A stretch of DNA of 64,000 nt from Methanothrix soehngenii GP6 (GCF_000204415.1 NC_015416.1:2294001-2358000); one strand, 5' to 3'; positions 17,041 to 26,636 are shown, numbered from the stretch's first letter. A program made the numbers and translations. The notes: generated by a model not told the origin, from the letters alone.

Positions 17041-18447
17041 TTATGCTGTCCCTTTGACCTTCATCAGCCGGGATATATAGAGCCTGGCCCATAAATAGCT
17101 CAGGAGGCTTCCTGCTATGTTTCCAAACACGATTCCCCACCATATCCCCTCCTGACCCAGCCCCAAGACCATTCCCAGGATGAAGGCTACCATTGTAATG
17201 AGAACCACATCTCTGAGGACATTGAGCAAGAGGGAGGTGAGACCTTTGCCCGCCCCCTGGAAGAGGCAGGCGGACATTATTCCCGGGGACATGAATGGGT
17301 AGAACAGGCACATCACATGCATGAATGCCACCATTGTTCCGGCAAGGTGAGCGCTCTCGGGAGTATAGGTGAAAAACATGGTTATCTGAGGGGCAAATAT
17401 GCCGGTGATGAGGGCGGTGACCGTTCCAATGGCGAAGCCAAGCTTTGTGGAATAGTTATGAATAACCGGCAGGTTGCCATATCTTCTGGCGCCGATTGCT
17501 GCTCCTGCCACAGAGATCTCTGCCGTGGCAATGGCGATCAGAGGAATGGTGGCCATCATTATCACCCGCCAGCCTGCAGTATAAACAGCTACAGCGTCCG
17601 TTCCCGAAACCCGAACCAGCATGCTGTTGATGATGATGGCATCTATGGAGTAAAGGAGGAACTCGACGCTGGCCGGAATCCCCACCTTGAGGATGTCACT
17701 CATCACTTTTCTGCTGGGGACAAAGGCATTCCGGGACAGGGAAACGTAGGTGTCCTTCTTGACGATCAGCCAGTAGATCTGTACCATGGCCACGATCAAG
17801 AGAGAGATGACTGTGCCCCATGCTGCTCCTGCTATCCCCATCCCCGCCCAGTAGATCAGAATGGGATCCAAGACGGCGTTGATCAGCGATCCCGCGCCCA
17901 TGGCGTACATGGTGCGTTTTGTATCCCCTTCTCCTCTCAGGATGGCATAAGCGATGTTGGTGAAGACCATAAATATGGATCCGGAAAAGACGATATTGCC
18001 GTACTCCATGGCCAGACCAAGAGAGGAGCCTGCACCCATTGCGGAAAGGAGAGGCTCCAGGGTTAAGAGGAGGACTGCTGTCAGTATCATTGAGACCAGC
18101 AAAACCAGCAGGAGGGCATGCATGGTGGTATTATCCGCCCCTCTTTTGTCCTGTGCCCCTATCCTGCGGGAGATGGAAGAAGAAACCCCTGCCCCCAGGC
18201 CGTTGCTCAGGCCAACCACCACCATGAATATGGGGGTCACAAATCCTACTGCAGCCAGGGCATCCGATCCCAGGCCTGCCACCCAGACGGCGTTCACCAG
18301 ATTGTAGGCGGCAAGGATCAACATGGCGACGATCATAGGGCCGGAGAGCTTCAAGAGGGCCTTTTTCGGCTCTCCGATCAACAGGGAAACCCCTCTGGTA
18401 ATCTCTTTTTGGGCCTCTTCCTCCCTCGCTTCCATCCCACCGCTCAT
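17041..18447 (-). CDS. MATE-family multidrug/cation antiporter
   Basis: About 468 aa with 12 predicted membrane helices in two similar halves. The start of the first MATE repeat is evident (GEPKKALLKLSGPMIVAMLI; LGSDALAAVGFVTPIFMVVV). The family exports organic cations and drugs in exchange for Na+ or H+. ATG 18447 is preferred because a GTGATC motif lies just upstream; a GTG at 18474 would add nine residues. The gene lies 64 nt (or 36 nt from the GTG) after the uvrB stop on the same strand. Substrate unknown. Confidence 0.9.
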   Translation of the reverse strand: MSGGMEAREEEAQKEITRGVSLLIGEPKKALLKLSGPMIVAMLILAAYNLVNAVWVAGLGSDALAAVGFVTPIFMVVVGLSNGLGAGVSSSISRRIGAQDKRGADNTTMHALLLVLLVSMILTAVLLLTLEPLLSAMGAGSSLGLAMEYGNIVFSGSIFMVFTNIAYAILRGEGDTKRTMYAMGAGSLINAVLDPILIYWAGMGIAGAAWGTVISLLIVAMVQIYWLIVKKDTYVSLSRNAFVPSRKVMSDILKVGIPASVEFLLYSIDAIIINSMLVRVSGTDAVAVYTAGWRVIMMATIPLIAIATAEISVAGAAIGARRYGNLPVIHNYSTKLGFAIGTVTALITGIFAPQITMFFTYTPESAHLAGTMVAFMHVMCLFYPFMSPGIMSACLFQGAGKGLTSLLLNVLRDVVLITMVAFILGMVLGLGQEGIWWGIVFGNIAGSLLSYLWARLYISRLMKVKGTA

Positions 18448-18510
18448 CCGATCACTGGGGCCCTTTGAATTCACAGCTCTGGAAAGAGAGATGCTGCTTA
18501 TGGTCTCTTT

Positions 18511-20487
18511 TCAAGCCACCTTCATCTCCCTCTCCAGCCTGCGGACGGTATCCCGGAGCTGAATGGCCCTCTCGAACTCCAGACGCTCCGCCGCTGCCAT
18601 CATCTCCGCCTCCAGCTCGATGATCGCATTTGGAATATCCGATTTTGGAATATGCCTGGTGTCGGTGATCTCCACCACCTTTTCCCGGATGGGTTTCTTG
18701 ATGGTCTGAGGGATGATGCCGTGCTCTTGGTTGTATGCCATCTGCAGAGATCTGCGCCTCTCCGTGGTCTCCATCGCCTTCTTTATGGAGCCGGTCATCC
18801 GGTCCGCATAGAGGACCACCCGGGAGTTGGCGTTCCTTGAGGCCCGGCCGATGGTCTGGATCAGGCTCTTCTCATCCCGGAGGAATCCCTCTTTGTCTGC
18901 GTCTAAAATTCCTATGAACCCCACCTCGGGGATGTCCAGCCCCTCTCGGAGGAGGTTGATTCCCACCAGGACATCGAATTTGCCCAGCCTCAGCTCACGG
19001 ATGATCTCCGTCCTCTCCAGAGGCTGAATCTCTGAATGCAGATAGCGGGCCCGAATATCATTCTGGCTCAGATAATCGGTCAACTCCTCTGCCAGCCGTT
19101 TGGTGAGGGTGGTAACCAGTGCTCGATCCCCTCTCGAGATCACTCCGGAGATCTCCGTCATCACATCCTTCACCTGCCCGTCGATGGGCCGGACCTCCAC
19201 CTCCGGATCGAGAAGGCCGGTGGGGCGGATGATCTGCTCCACTGGAGATTTCGAATGCTCGAGCTCATAGTCTCCTGGGGTGGCGGAGACGAATATCACA
19301 TTTCTCATGAACCGCTCAAACTCCTCAAAATCAAGCGGCCGGTTGTCATAGCTGCTGGGCAGCCGGAAGCCATAATCCACCAGGTTCTTCTTGCGGGATC
19401 GGTCGCCTCTGTTCATCGCCCTGAGCTGGGGGAGGGTCTGATGGCTCTCATCGATTATGAGCAGAAAGTCATCGGGAAAATAGTCGATCAAACAGTATGG
19501 AGGCTCTCCTGGCTGGCGGCGGTCAAAATGGCGGGAGTAGTTCTCAATTCCCTTGCAGCTTCCGGTCTCTTCTATCATCTCCATATCATGCATTGTTCTC
19601 TGCCGGAGCCGGTGGGCCTCGATCATCCCAAGCTCTTGAAGCCTCTCGTTCAGCTCCGCCTTTATGGAGTCGACCGCCGCTTTCAGCTCGTTCTCCGGTA
19701 TGACATAATGCCTGGCCGGATAGACGAAGAAGTAGCTCATATCCTCGACTCTCTTGCCGGTGATCCTGTCGACCTCAGAGATCCTCTCTACTTTATTTCC
19801 AAAGAGCTCAATTCGAATGATGTTGTTGAAGTAGCCGGGGATGATATCGATGGTCTCGCCGTTGACCCGGAAGCGTCCCGGAGAGAGGTCCAGGTCTGAG
19901 CGCTCATAGAGGATGTCCACCAGCCTTTCCAGGATATCCTTTCTGGAGATCCTTTCATTCACCTTCAGCTCAAACCCCATGCTCTGGAAGTTCTCGGGAT
20001 TGCCCAGGCCGTAGATGCATGAAACGGAGGCCACTACTATCACATCCCGGCGGGAGAGAAGCGAGGCGGTGGTGGCCAGCCTCATCTGCTCTATCTTGGG
20101 ATTGATGAGAGAGTCCTTCTCTATGTACTGATCCTTTGAGGGGATATACGACTCCGGCTGATAGTAGTCATAATAAGAGATGAAATATTCAACCCGGTTA
20201 TCCGGGAAGAACTCCTTGAACTCATTGTAAAGCTGCTCAGCCAGGGTCTTGTTGTGGACGATCACAAGGGTAGGCTTCTGAACCTGTGAAATGACATTGG
20301 CTACCGTATAGGTCTTGCCTGATCCCGTGACTCCGATAAGAGTCTGGAACCTCTCATTCCTTTGCAGGCCCAAAACAAGCTGATCTATGGCCTCCGGCTG
20401 GGAGCCGCAGGGAGCAAAGCTGGAGTGGAGGCGGAACTGCTGCTCAACCGGACGGTGCTGGGATAATGAATCTTCTGCCATGCTCAT
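18511..20487 (-). CDS. uvrB: Excinuclease ABC subunit B (bacterial-type UvrB)
   Basis: 658 aa, normal UvrB length. UvrB is the damage-verifying helicase-like subunit of nucleotide excision repair. Walker A is GVTGSGKT (about residue 52); the beta-hairpin region includes EYFISYYDYYQPESYIPSKD; helicase motifs include IIDESHQTLPQL, LVTTLTKRLAEELTDYL and QTIGRASRN. The C-terminal UVR motif (ELEAEMMAAAERLEFERAIQ) for UvrC binding is present. UvrABC is bacterial in origin and was acquired by mesophilic archaea. No uvrA or uvrC is in this window. Confidence 0.97.
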   Translation of the reverse strand: MSMAEDSLSQHRPVEQQFRLHSSFAPCGSQPEAIDQLVLGLQRNERFQTLIGVTGSGKTYTVANVISQVQKPTLVIVHNKTLAEQLYNEFKEFFPDNRVEYFISYYDYYQPESYIPSKDQYIEKDSLINPKIEQMRLATTASLLSRRDVIVVASVSCIYGLGNPENFQSMGFELKVNERISRKDILERLVDILYERSDLDLSPGRFRVNGETIDIIPGYFNNIIRIELFGNKVERISEVDRITGKRVEDMSYFFVYPARHYVIPENELKAAVDSIKAELNERLQELGMIEAHRLRQRTMHDMEMIEETGSCKGIENYSRHFDRRQPGEPPYCLIDYFPDDFLLIIDESHQTLPQLRAMNRGDRSRKKNLVDYGFRLPSSYDNRPLDFEEFERFMRNVIFVSATPGDYELEHSKSPVEQIIRPTGLLDPEVEVRPIDGQVKDVMTEISGVISRGDRALVTTLTKRLAEELTDYLSQNDIRARYLHSEIQPLERTEIIRELRLGKFDVLVGINLLREGLDIPEVGFIGILDADKEGFLRDEKSLIQTIGRASRNANSRVVLYADRMTGSIKKAMETTERRRSLQMAYNQEHGIIPQTIKKPIREKVVEITDTRHIPKSDIPNAIIELEAEMMAAAERLEFERAIQLRDTVRRLEREMKVA

Positions 20488-20565
20488 TGGCAGGCATAAT
20501 CCTTGGTGCTAATAGCTTTTGCCCTGCACAATGGCTAAATAATCCGGAGACAGAGGTCAAGAGGG

Positions 20566-21252
20566 ATGAAATCAGAAATCAAAGAAGAATTAAACCCGGA
20601 GAGTGTAAAAAGCGAGCCCCTCTCCGTCCAGGATCTGCATGAGCTCTATGATCCAATAAAAGATCAGATCGAGGAGAGACTGGCAGAGTTTCAGCGCATA
20701 TGGGAGACGGCCAGCGACGAGGACCTCTTCCGTGAGATGGTGTTCTGCCTTCTCACCCCTCAGTCCAAGGCCAGAATATGCTGGAGGGCGGTGGAGAGGC
20801 TGGAGAGAAAGTGCCTTATCGCTTCTGGTGAGCCATGCCAGGTTCAAGAAGAGCTGGTGGGCGTGAGGTTCAACCAGCGGAAGGCGGAGTATGTATGTCT
20901 TGCCCGGTCAATGTTCAGCCATCGATCCCTTCGCACCACTCTGGCAGGATTTCCCAGTCATGCCGCTGCCCGGGAGTGGCTGGTGGCGAACGTCCTGGGC
21001 CTTGGCTATAAGGAGGCCAGCCATTTCTTGAGGAACATAGGCCTGGGGGAGGATCTGGCTATTCTCGACCGGCATATCCTCAAAAATCTAGCCCTGCTGG
21101 GAGTGATAGACAAAGTTCCCGAATCGCCCACCAAGAGGCGTTACATTGAGATCGAGAGGCAAATGACCGCCTTCTCTTCCCAGGCGGGAATTCCGATGGG
21201 CCAGCTTGATCTATTGCTCTGGTACAAGGAAGCGGGAGAGATATTCAAGTAA
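20566..21252 (+). CDS. ogg: 8-oxoguanine DNA glycosylase/AP lyase, Ogg2 type
   Basis: 228 aa. Helix-hairpin-helix GPD fold: LFREMVFCLLTPQSKARICW, then VLGLGYKEASHFLRNIG carrying the catalytic lysine, and LAILDRHILKNL carrying the catalytic aspartate. The protein ends DLLLWYKEAGEIFK; a C-terminal lysine is a hallmark of archaeal Ogg2, where it contacts 8-oxoguanine. It removes oxidised guanine and nicks the abasic site. It is divergent from uvrB (78-nt gap), so two repair genes share one intergenic promoter region. It converges with the next gene with no gap. Confidence 0.92.
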   Translation: MKSEIKEELNPESVKSEPLSVQDLHELYDPIKDQIEERLAEFQRIWETASDEDLFREMVFCLLTPQSKARICWRAVERLERKCLIASGEPCQVQEELVGVRFNQRKAEYVCLARSMFSHRSLRTTLAGFPSHAAAREWLVANVLGLGYKEASHFLRNIGLGEDLAILDRHILKNLALLGVIDKVPESPTKRRYIEIERQMTAFSSQAGIPMGQLDLLLWYKEAGEIFK

Positions 21253-21936
21253 TCAAATATCCCTGGACAGTCGCGAGAGCCTGTTTATTATCCATTTGGT
21301 CAGGAAACCGGTTAAAAAGCAGATGAACATTATGCTGAAGACCCCATCTCCGATACCGTCATTCAGCGCTATCAGTCCAGAGCTAGATATCAGATAGGCC
21401 ATATAACCGAAGACCATGCTGATCAGGGGTATGGCCATATACCAGAGCCTCTTGTACCGGGTGGCCAGGCCGTAGCGGCGCAGGTCTTCTGCCACTCCGG
21501 TGAGGATCTGAGCTGATGCCCCCAGGCCGGCGAAGAACGAGGACCAGAGAGGGACATCGAGAATCTCCGCTTGAGGATGCTGATAGATCAGCATGCTGAA
21601 AAATAGGATGGCCAGTACGGCAAATACTATAGCATAAAGGCCGTAGAGCTGGAAGAAGTAGGAGATCGTTCTCAGGCTATGGAACCGGGAGCCTCTGATA
21701 TTGATCTTGGCCTCGTTGACGGCACTTGTGAGCTCATAGTTCGCCCGATCGCAGTAGAGAAATGAGTCGGAGAGGTTCTCCTTGTTGAACTCCTTTAAGG
21801 CGAGGACATAGAAGTCATAGGCATCCTTTATGTCTATAGAGCTTCTGTGAGCGGCCTGAAGCGTGCGGTCGAGCCTCTTGAGGTCTATCTCCAGCTCAGA
21901 GCACGACTGCGGGATGGAGCATGATTTGGAGTTCAC
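21253..21936 (-). CDS. Membrane protein with N-terminal helical domain, unknown function
   Basis: About 227 aa. The N-terminal ~100 residues are soluble and helical (LKRLDRTLQAAHRSSIDIKD; YDFYVLALKEFNKENLSDSF). They are followed by about four membrane helices (YGLYAIVFAVLAILFFSMLI ... IPLISMVFGYMAYLISSSGL ... SIMFICFLTGFLTKWIINRL). I choose GTG 21936 because a TATA box (CTATAAATA, minus strand) lies about 25-30 nt upstream of it and inside the longer open frame that begins at GTG 21993. The DNA upstream (21.94-22.19 kb) is very A/T-rich. Family not recognised. Confidence 0.65.
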   Translation of the reverse strand: MNSKSCSIPQSCSELEIDLKRLDRTLQAAHRSSIDIKDAYDFYVLALKEFNKENLSDSFLYCDRANYELTSAVNEAKINIRGSRFHSLRTISYFFQLYGLYAIVFAVLAILFFSMLIYQHPQAEILDVPLWSSFFAGLGASAQILTGVAEDLRRYGLATRYKRLWYMAIPLISMVFGYMAYLISSSGLIALNDGIGDGVFSIMFICFLTGFLTKWIINRLSRLSRDI

Positions 21937-22188
21937 ACTATAGTAACTCGCTAAATTAATATTTATAGTTTGCGCGGCGCAGGCCCTTTTCACATAATTT
22001 AAATAATTTTAAATGATTTGAATTTGTGATTGATAACAAATAGCTCGATTATACTCCGAATAAGCTCTTTAAGAAATTATTATTAAGTGTAATATATTTT
22101 TCATTAAATATGTTCGTTATTTCGAATGAAAGAGATTTTATTTAGAATATAAATTATATAAAACATTTAGAAGTATCACGTATTATTT

Positions 22189-22401
22189 TCAACCGACCGT
22201 AGCAAACCTCCTGGCATTTCTTATCTGCTGCATTATCTTTCTTTTGAATGAGACTTTGTTCCTTCGACCACCCGAGGGGGTGGCTATTCTCTCAGATATT
22301 GTGATCTGATGCAATTCATCGATCATGCTCTCTGCTATGAGGCAGCACTCATCCGTTCCCCGGCCAGATCCATCTCGCCCATCTTTATCCATTTTTGTCA
22401 T
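22189..22401 (-). CDS. Possible small basic protein
   Basis: 70 aa (MTKMDKDGRDGSGRGTDECC ... ending RNARRFATVG). The middle is coding-like (ESMIDELHQITISERIATPS) and the C-terminus is basic. A TATA-like AATACTTATG lies very close to the ATG; there is no strong ribosome binding site. It lies in an A/T-rich interval between two real genes. I do not recognise it, and it may be a remnant. Confidence 0.4.
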   Translation of the reverse strand: MTKMDKDGRDGSGRGTDECCLIAESMIDELHQITISERIATPSGGRRNKVSFKRKIMQQIRNARRFATVG

Positions 22402-22546
22402 AAGTATTAATTGAACATCTTGCTTAAAAAATTTTTCCTTGAATAGAAGCCGGAAGTGGATGCATAAAAGCAGTGCAGATCATCTCGCCTCCTTTTCTCT
22501 CATCATCTCCGGTCATGCTTAATACCACAAAGGACAACAGTATTCC

Positions 22547-23110
22547 ATGCTTGAAGATCAGATCTTCTGCCCAGCCTGCGGCACGGATACCGACCATACC
22601 CTGATTAAATCCGGACAGGAGAACCTAGTTCGCTGCGATGACTGCGGAACTGTTCATCCGGTTGAGGTGAAACGGGTGCGTTTGGTCAACCTCAAGGTGA
22701 TAGTCAATTGGGATGACCGCGCTCTGCCCCATTTTATAACCATCCGGGCAAATGAGTTGCTGAACGTCGGAGATGAGCTTTTGGTGGACGATCCAACAAA
22801 GGATGTGGTGATGACCCAGATCACTTCTCTGGAGACGGATCGCCGTGTCAGGAGCGCTCTTGCCGAGACTGTGAAGACCGTCTGGGCAAGGGCTACGGAC
22901 GAGGTGCCGCTGAGGATAACCGTATTTCGAGGGGGCAAGAGCCATCCCCTTAAGATCACAGTTCCGGGAGATGAGCTTCTGGAGGTGGGCGAGAAAAGGA
23001 GGGTGGAGAACTTCCAGTTCATCATAGTCAAGATCAAGCTGCGTGGAGAGGGATTTGCCGACGCAGCTGAGGCCAAAAACATCGTTCGGGTTTGGGGACG
23101 GGAGATCTGA
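22547..23110 (+). CDS. HVO_0476-family zinc finger protein
   Basis: 187 aa. An N-terminal zinc ribbon (FCPACGTDTDH ... VRCDDCGTVHP) is followed by two beta-rich repeats around VNWDDRALPHFITIRANELL and FRGGKSHPLKITVPGDELLE, ending in NIVRVWGREI. The family is archaeal and of uncertain function; zinc binding through two CxxC pairs is predicted. Its stop codon is immediately followed by the right end of the second TnpB element. Confidence 0.8.
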   Translation: MLEDQIFCPACGTDTDHTLIKSGQENLVRCDDCGTVHPVEVKRVRLVNLKVIVNWDDRALPHFITIRANELLNVGDELLVDDPTKDVVMTQITSLETDRRVRSALAETVKTVWARATDEVPLRITVFRGGKSHPLKITVPGDELLEVGEKRRVENFQFIIVKIKLRGEGFADAAEAKNIVRVWGREI

Positions 23111-23111
23111 T

Positions 23112-24385
23112 TGTCAGTTACCCGCCCCCTGAAGGAAGCGGGCTTGCCTCCTGGTTATATCGAGGCTTCAGAGGATACTGACTGATCCTCACTAGCCCTT
23201 GAGCTAGTAAATCTGTTTCGAATATTATAAGCGGCATTGAGGTCTGCATGAATCGAGAATCCACACTTAGGGCAATTGAAGGAATGTCGCTTCCTGGTCC
23301 CAGGAAGACCACACCTAGAGCAGTTCTTGGAAGTGTTCCTAGGATCGACTTTAGCAACTATGCCCTTTCCTTGGATCTTATAGCTGGTCATATTGAATAT
23401 CATACCACGAGGCCAGACGGAGAACCGTCTGTCCCAAGCCTTAGATCCATGCTTGCCTTGACCGAAATTAAGATCCTCGAAGACAAGAACACAATTATCA
23501 GGAGCCCATTCGATCAATTCCTTAGAAGCGCAATTGCAGAAATCCTTAGTTCTACGAGATCGCTTAGCTCTCAGCCGTTTGAGGTCTCGAACAACACTTC
23601 GAGTATTCTTTCCCTCTGCCTTTCGTTGAGCAAGCTTTCTCTGAAGTCGCTTGATCGTCTTAGAAGTGCGCTTGTTCTTGATTTTCCGATCCAGGCCGCT
23701 TATAAAAAGCTCGTTACCATCTGCATCGACAGCCACAATAGCGTTAGTCTCGTTGAGATCGATTCCAACTGGGTGAATCCCCTCAACATCAGGAAATTCA
23801 ATTGTATAGGCTACATAACCAATAATCTTGTCTCCAAGATTCTTGACTATGATGCTATCGATCTCAGTGGCATTACAGAATTCTTCCCTAAATGCATAAG
23901 GAACCGTGTACTTAATGTGTTTCCTGCCATCGATTGTAGAAATGCTCAGGAGACCATCTCTCATGAAACTGGCATCACGCCCCCTCTTTCCTACAAGAAA
24001 GAGGGCAAAAGGCCGATGCCAGTTGAAAGGATGATCCAAGTCGTGTCCGTTCTTTTTGGCAGAAGCATAAGCACCAGCAGTAAGCCTGATGCTTGTGCAG
24101 GTGAGCTGGCTAGATACGGTTCCTTTGATATTATCGTAGACTCTGCGATGCAGATCCAGAGCTTTAAGAGGTTTACCGGAGTTCCAGGCAGTCTTAGATA
24201 TGCTATTGCATATCTGAGTAAAGCTATCGAGAGTCTTGATGAGAGATTCATCCGGCTCGATAACTATCTGCAAGGTTCTTTGAGCAAACATCAATTAGGA
24301 GATACCACATGAGAATAAATAATTTGCAGGTTAGTGGAGGTGACTAGGCACAATTCCTCCCCTCCCCTAAAGGAGAAGGGTCCCC
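23112..24385 (-). mobile_element. Second TnpB-only IS605-superfamily element, different lineage
   Basis: Read on the minus strand, the element begins with the hairpin TCTCCTTTAGGGGAGGGGAG near 24385-24357 and ends with AGCCCGCTTCCTTCAGGGGG followed by CGGGTAACTGAC near 23145-23112. One tnpB lies inside and TnpA is absent. The right end abuts the stop codon of the zinc-finger gene and the left end is about 14 nt before the pcm ATG, so the insertion fills the whole gap between those two genes. Confidence 0.7.
23155..24294 (-). CDS. tnpB: TnpB-family RNA-guided nuclease (divergent from the 15.7-kb copy)
   Basis: 379 aa. RuvC motifs are GIDLNETNAIV, LVFEDLNFGQG and HADLNAAYNI; the zinc ribbon is CSRCG ... 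CPKCG. Catalytic acids are all present. The N-terminal half (RTLQIVIEPDESLIKTLDSF) is unlike the first TnpB apart from the fold, so the two are separate lineages. The usual basic linker is present (KRTSKTIKRLQRKLAQRKAE). It is probably functional at the protein level. Confidence 0.9.
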   Translation of the reverse strand: MMFAQRTLQIVIEPDESLIKTLDSFTQICNSISKTAWNSGKPLKALDLHRRVYDNIKGTVSSQLTCTSIRLTAGAYASAKKNGHDLDHPFNWHRPFALFLVGKRGRDASFMRDGLLSISTIDGRKHIKYTVPYAFREEFCNATEIDSIIVKNLGDKIIGYVAYTIEFPDVEGIHPVGIDLNETNAIVAVDADGNELFISGLDRKIKNKRTSKTIKRLQRKLAQRKAEGKNTRSVVRDLKRLRAKRSRRTKDFCNCASKELIEWAPDNCVLVFEDLNFGQGKHGSKAWDRRFSVWPRGMIFNMTSYKIQGKGIVAKVDPRNTSKNCSRCGLPGTRKRHSFNCPKCGFSIHADLNAAYNIRNRFTSSRASEDQSVSSEASI

Positions 24386-24398
24386 TTGCGCCTACGAT

Positions 24399-25034
24399 AT
24401 GGAACCAGGCAAAAGGCTTCTTGACGGCATGCGAGGCAGGATAAATGAATCAGTCCTGAAAGCCATGGCCCGCGTTCCCAGAGATAGATTCGTTCCCGCG
24501 CAGCTTCGAGATAGGGCTTATGAGGACCTCCCCCTGCCCATAGGATTTGGCCAGACCATCTCCGCCCCACATATGGTGGCTATAATGTGCGACCTTCTTG
24601 ATGTCAGGCCGGGAATGAAGATCCTGGAGGTGGGCGGTGGAAGCGGCTACCATGCGGCCGTGCTGGCAGCTCTTGCAGGTCCCGAGGGCCAGGTCTTCTC
24701 TGTGGAGAGGATGCCTGATCTCGCTCTTGCCGCCAGAAAAAATCTGCAGGCGGCAGGAATTGCAGGTGTCACCGTGGTTGAGGGCGACGGCAGCCTGGGC
24801 CTTCCAGAGCATGCTCCCTACGATAGAATCAGCGTTGCAGCATCAGCTCCCAGAGTTCCCGAACCCCTAAAAGAGCAGCTCCGGGTGGGAGGCAAGCTGA
24901 TACTTCCGGTTGGAGAGACATCACAGGAGCTGGTCTTAGTCACCAGGAAGAACGGCTTTGCCGTGGAGGAAAAGATGGGAGTGATCTTCGTCCCCCTCAT
25001 CGGCAAAGAGGGGTTTGGAGAACGGCAGATTTGA
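24399..25034 (+). CDS. pcm: Protein-L-isoaspartate O-methyltransferase
   Basis: 211 aa. It uses S-adenosylmethionine to methylate isoaspartyl residues and so starts repair of aged proteins. Motifs are PIGFGQTISAPHMVAIMCDL (substrate loop) and the SAM site ILEVGGGSGYHAAVLAAL, then VEGDGSLGLPEHAPYDRI. The ATG lies about 14 nt after the left end of the TnpB element, so the native promoter may have been displaced. No clear ribosome binding site is seen. Confidence 0.95.
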   Translation: MEPGKRLLDGMRGRINESVLKAMARVPRDRFVPAQLRDRAYEDLPLPIGFGQTISAPHMVAIMCDLLDVRPGMKILEVGGGSGYHAAVLAALAGPEGQVFSVERMPDLALAARKNLQAAGIAGVTVVEGDGSLGLPEHAPYDRISVAASAPRVPEPLKEQLRVGGKLILPVGETSQELVLVTRKNGFAVEEKMGVIFVPLIGKEGFGERQI

Positions 25035-25064
25035 TATATTCGGCTGAATGATCAATCTGACAAG

Positions 25065-26594
25065 ATGAGGCCAATAGCGATAATAATCATGGACGGCTTC
25101 GGCATAAGCCCCACCCAGGAGGGAAATGCCATTGCTCATGCCCGCAAACCCAACCTGGAGCGATTGTGGAAGGAATATCCCACCACCACCCTCAAGGCAT
25201 CCGGCCTGGCGGTGGGTCTGCCCCGAGGCCAGATGGGAAACTCCGAGGTGGGACACCTCAACCTGGGCGGGGGAAGGATCGTCTATCAGGACCTGACCAG
25301 GATCAGCCTGGCGGTGGAGAAGGGCACATTTGCCAGTAATCCCGTTCTGCATGAGGCCATGAATCTGGCCCGGAAGGGGGGCAGTAAGCTTCACCTGATC
25401 GGCCTTCTCTCCGACGGTGGGGTGCACAGCCACATCACTCACCTTTACGCCCTCCTGGAAATGGCAAGATCCATGGATCTCTCCCGGGTATTCGTGCATG
25501 CCATTTTAGATGGCCGGGATGTGCCTCCACGCAGCGCTCTTGGCTATTTCCGGGATCTGGAGGAGAAATTCTCTCAGACGGGCACCGGCAGCACGGCCAC
25601 TGTGAGCGGCCGCTACTACACCATGGACAGGGACCGCCGCTGGGAGAGGGTAGAGAAGGCCTACCGCTGCCTGGTTTATGGCGAGGGTCTGCGGGCGGAC
25701 AGCGCAGAAGAGGCGGTCAGAAAGGGATACGATCGGGGGGAGAACGACGAGTTCATCATGCCCACAGTGGTGGATGATAAGGGCATGGTGGATGATGGGG
25801 ATAGCATCATATTCTTCAACTTCCGGCCGGACAGGGCCCGAGAGATAACCCGCGCTTTTGTGGATAAGGATTTTCAGGAGTTCGCCACCAAACCGATCCG
25901 GGTCCATTACACCTGCATGACCCAGTATGATGCCACCCTGAACGCACCGGTGGCCTATCCAGCGGAGAACCTCATTGATACCCTGGGAGAGGTGGTCAGC
26001 CGGGCAGGATTAAAGCAGCTGAGGATAGCTGAGACTGAGAAGTATGCCCATGTCACCTACTTTTTCAATGGGGGAAAGGAAGAGGTCAATCCGGGAGAGG
26101 ATCGGGTGCTGATACCCTCGCCGAAAGTGGCAACCTACGACCTGCAGCCCCAGATGAGCGCTTATGAGGTCCGGGACGAGCTCCTTGCCCGTCTCGATTC
26201 CGGCCGGTATGATTTGGTCGTACTCAATTTCGCCAATCCGGATATGGTCGGCCATACCGGCATATTTGAGGCAGCGGTGAAGGCAGTGGAAGTGGTGGAC
26301 GGCTGCGTGGGTGAGATCGTTAACCGGATACTGAGCCTGGGCGGAGCGGTCCTTCTGACCGCAGATCATGGCAATGCAGAGAAGATGCAGGATTCCGATA
26401 CAGGCCAGCCCCATACTGCCCATACCACCAATCCGGTGCCCATCTCTTTGATCACCTCTGACCGGAAAAGCTACCGCTTGCGAGAGGACGGAATTTTGGC
26501 TGATGTGGCACCGACTGCATTGGAGCTAATGCATATTCCCCAGCCCGAGGCCATGACCGGAAGGACTCTCATAAATCTCAGAAGCATTTTATAG
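25065..26594 (+). CDS. gpmI: 2,3-bisphosphoglycerate-independent phosphoglycerate mutase
   Basis: 509 aa, normal for iPGM. It interconverts 3- and 2-phosphoglycerate in glycolysis/gluconeogenesis using two Mn2+. The phosphatase-like domain motifs are IIMDGFGISPTQEGNAIAHA, MGNSEVGHLNLGGGR (catalytic serine) and LLTADHGNAEKM. The insertion domain carries LLSDGGVHSHITHLYALLEM and ILDGRDVPPRSALGYF. Methanogens need it to make sugars from acetyl-CoA. It lies 30 nt after pcm on the same strand. Confidence 0.97.
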   Translation: MRPIAIIIMDGFGISPTQEGNAIAHARKPNLERLWKEYPTTTLKASGLAVGLPRGQMGNSEVGHLNLGGGRIVYQDLTRISLAVEKGTFASNPVLHEAMNLARKGGSKLHLIGLLSDGGVHSHITHLYALLEMARSMDLSRVFVHAILDGRDVPPRSALGYFRDLEEKFSQTGTGSTATVSGRYYTMDRDRRWERVEKAYRCLVYGEGLRADSAEEAVRKGYDRGENDEFIMPTVVDDKGMVDDGDSIIFFNFRPDRAREITRAFVDKDFQEFATKPIRVHYTCMTQYDATLNAPVAYPAENLIDTLGEVVSRAGLKQLRIAETEKYAHVTYFFNGGKEEVNPGEDRVLIPSPKVATYDLQPQMSAYEVRDELLARLDSGRYDLVVLNFANPDMVGHTGIFEAAVKAVEVVDGCVGEIVNRILSLGGAVLLTADHGNAEKMQDSDTGQPHTAHTTNPVPISLITSDRKSYRLREDGILADVAPTALELMHIPQPEAMTGRTLINLRSIL

Positions 26595-26636
26595 GTTGCT
26601 GAATTGGTAATTAGCTGTTTAGAGAAGGGATTAGAG

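Noticed and set aside
23248-24312. 354-codon plus-strand frame over the second TnpB
   Set aside because: It is the complement of the tnpB coding sequence, which has intact RuvC and zinc-ribbon motifs.
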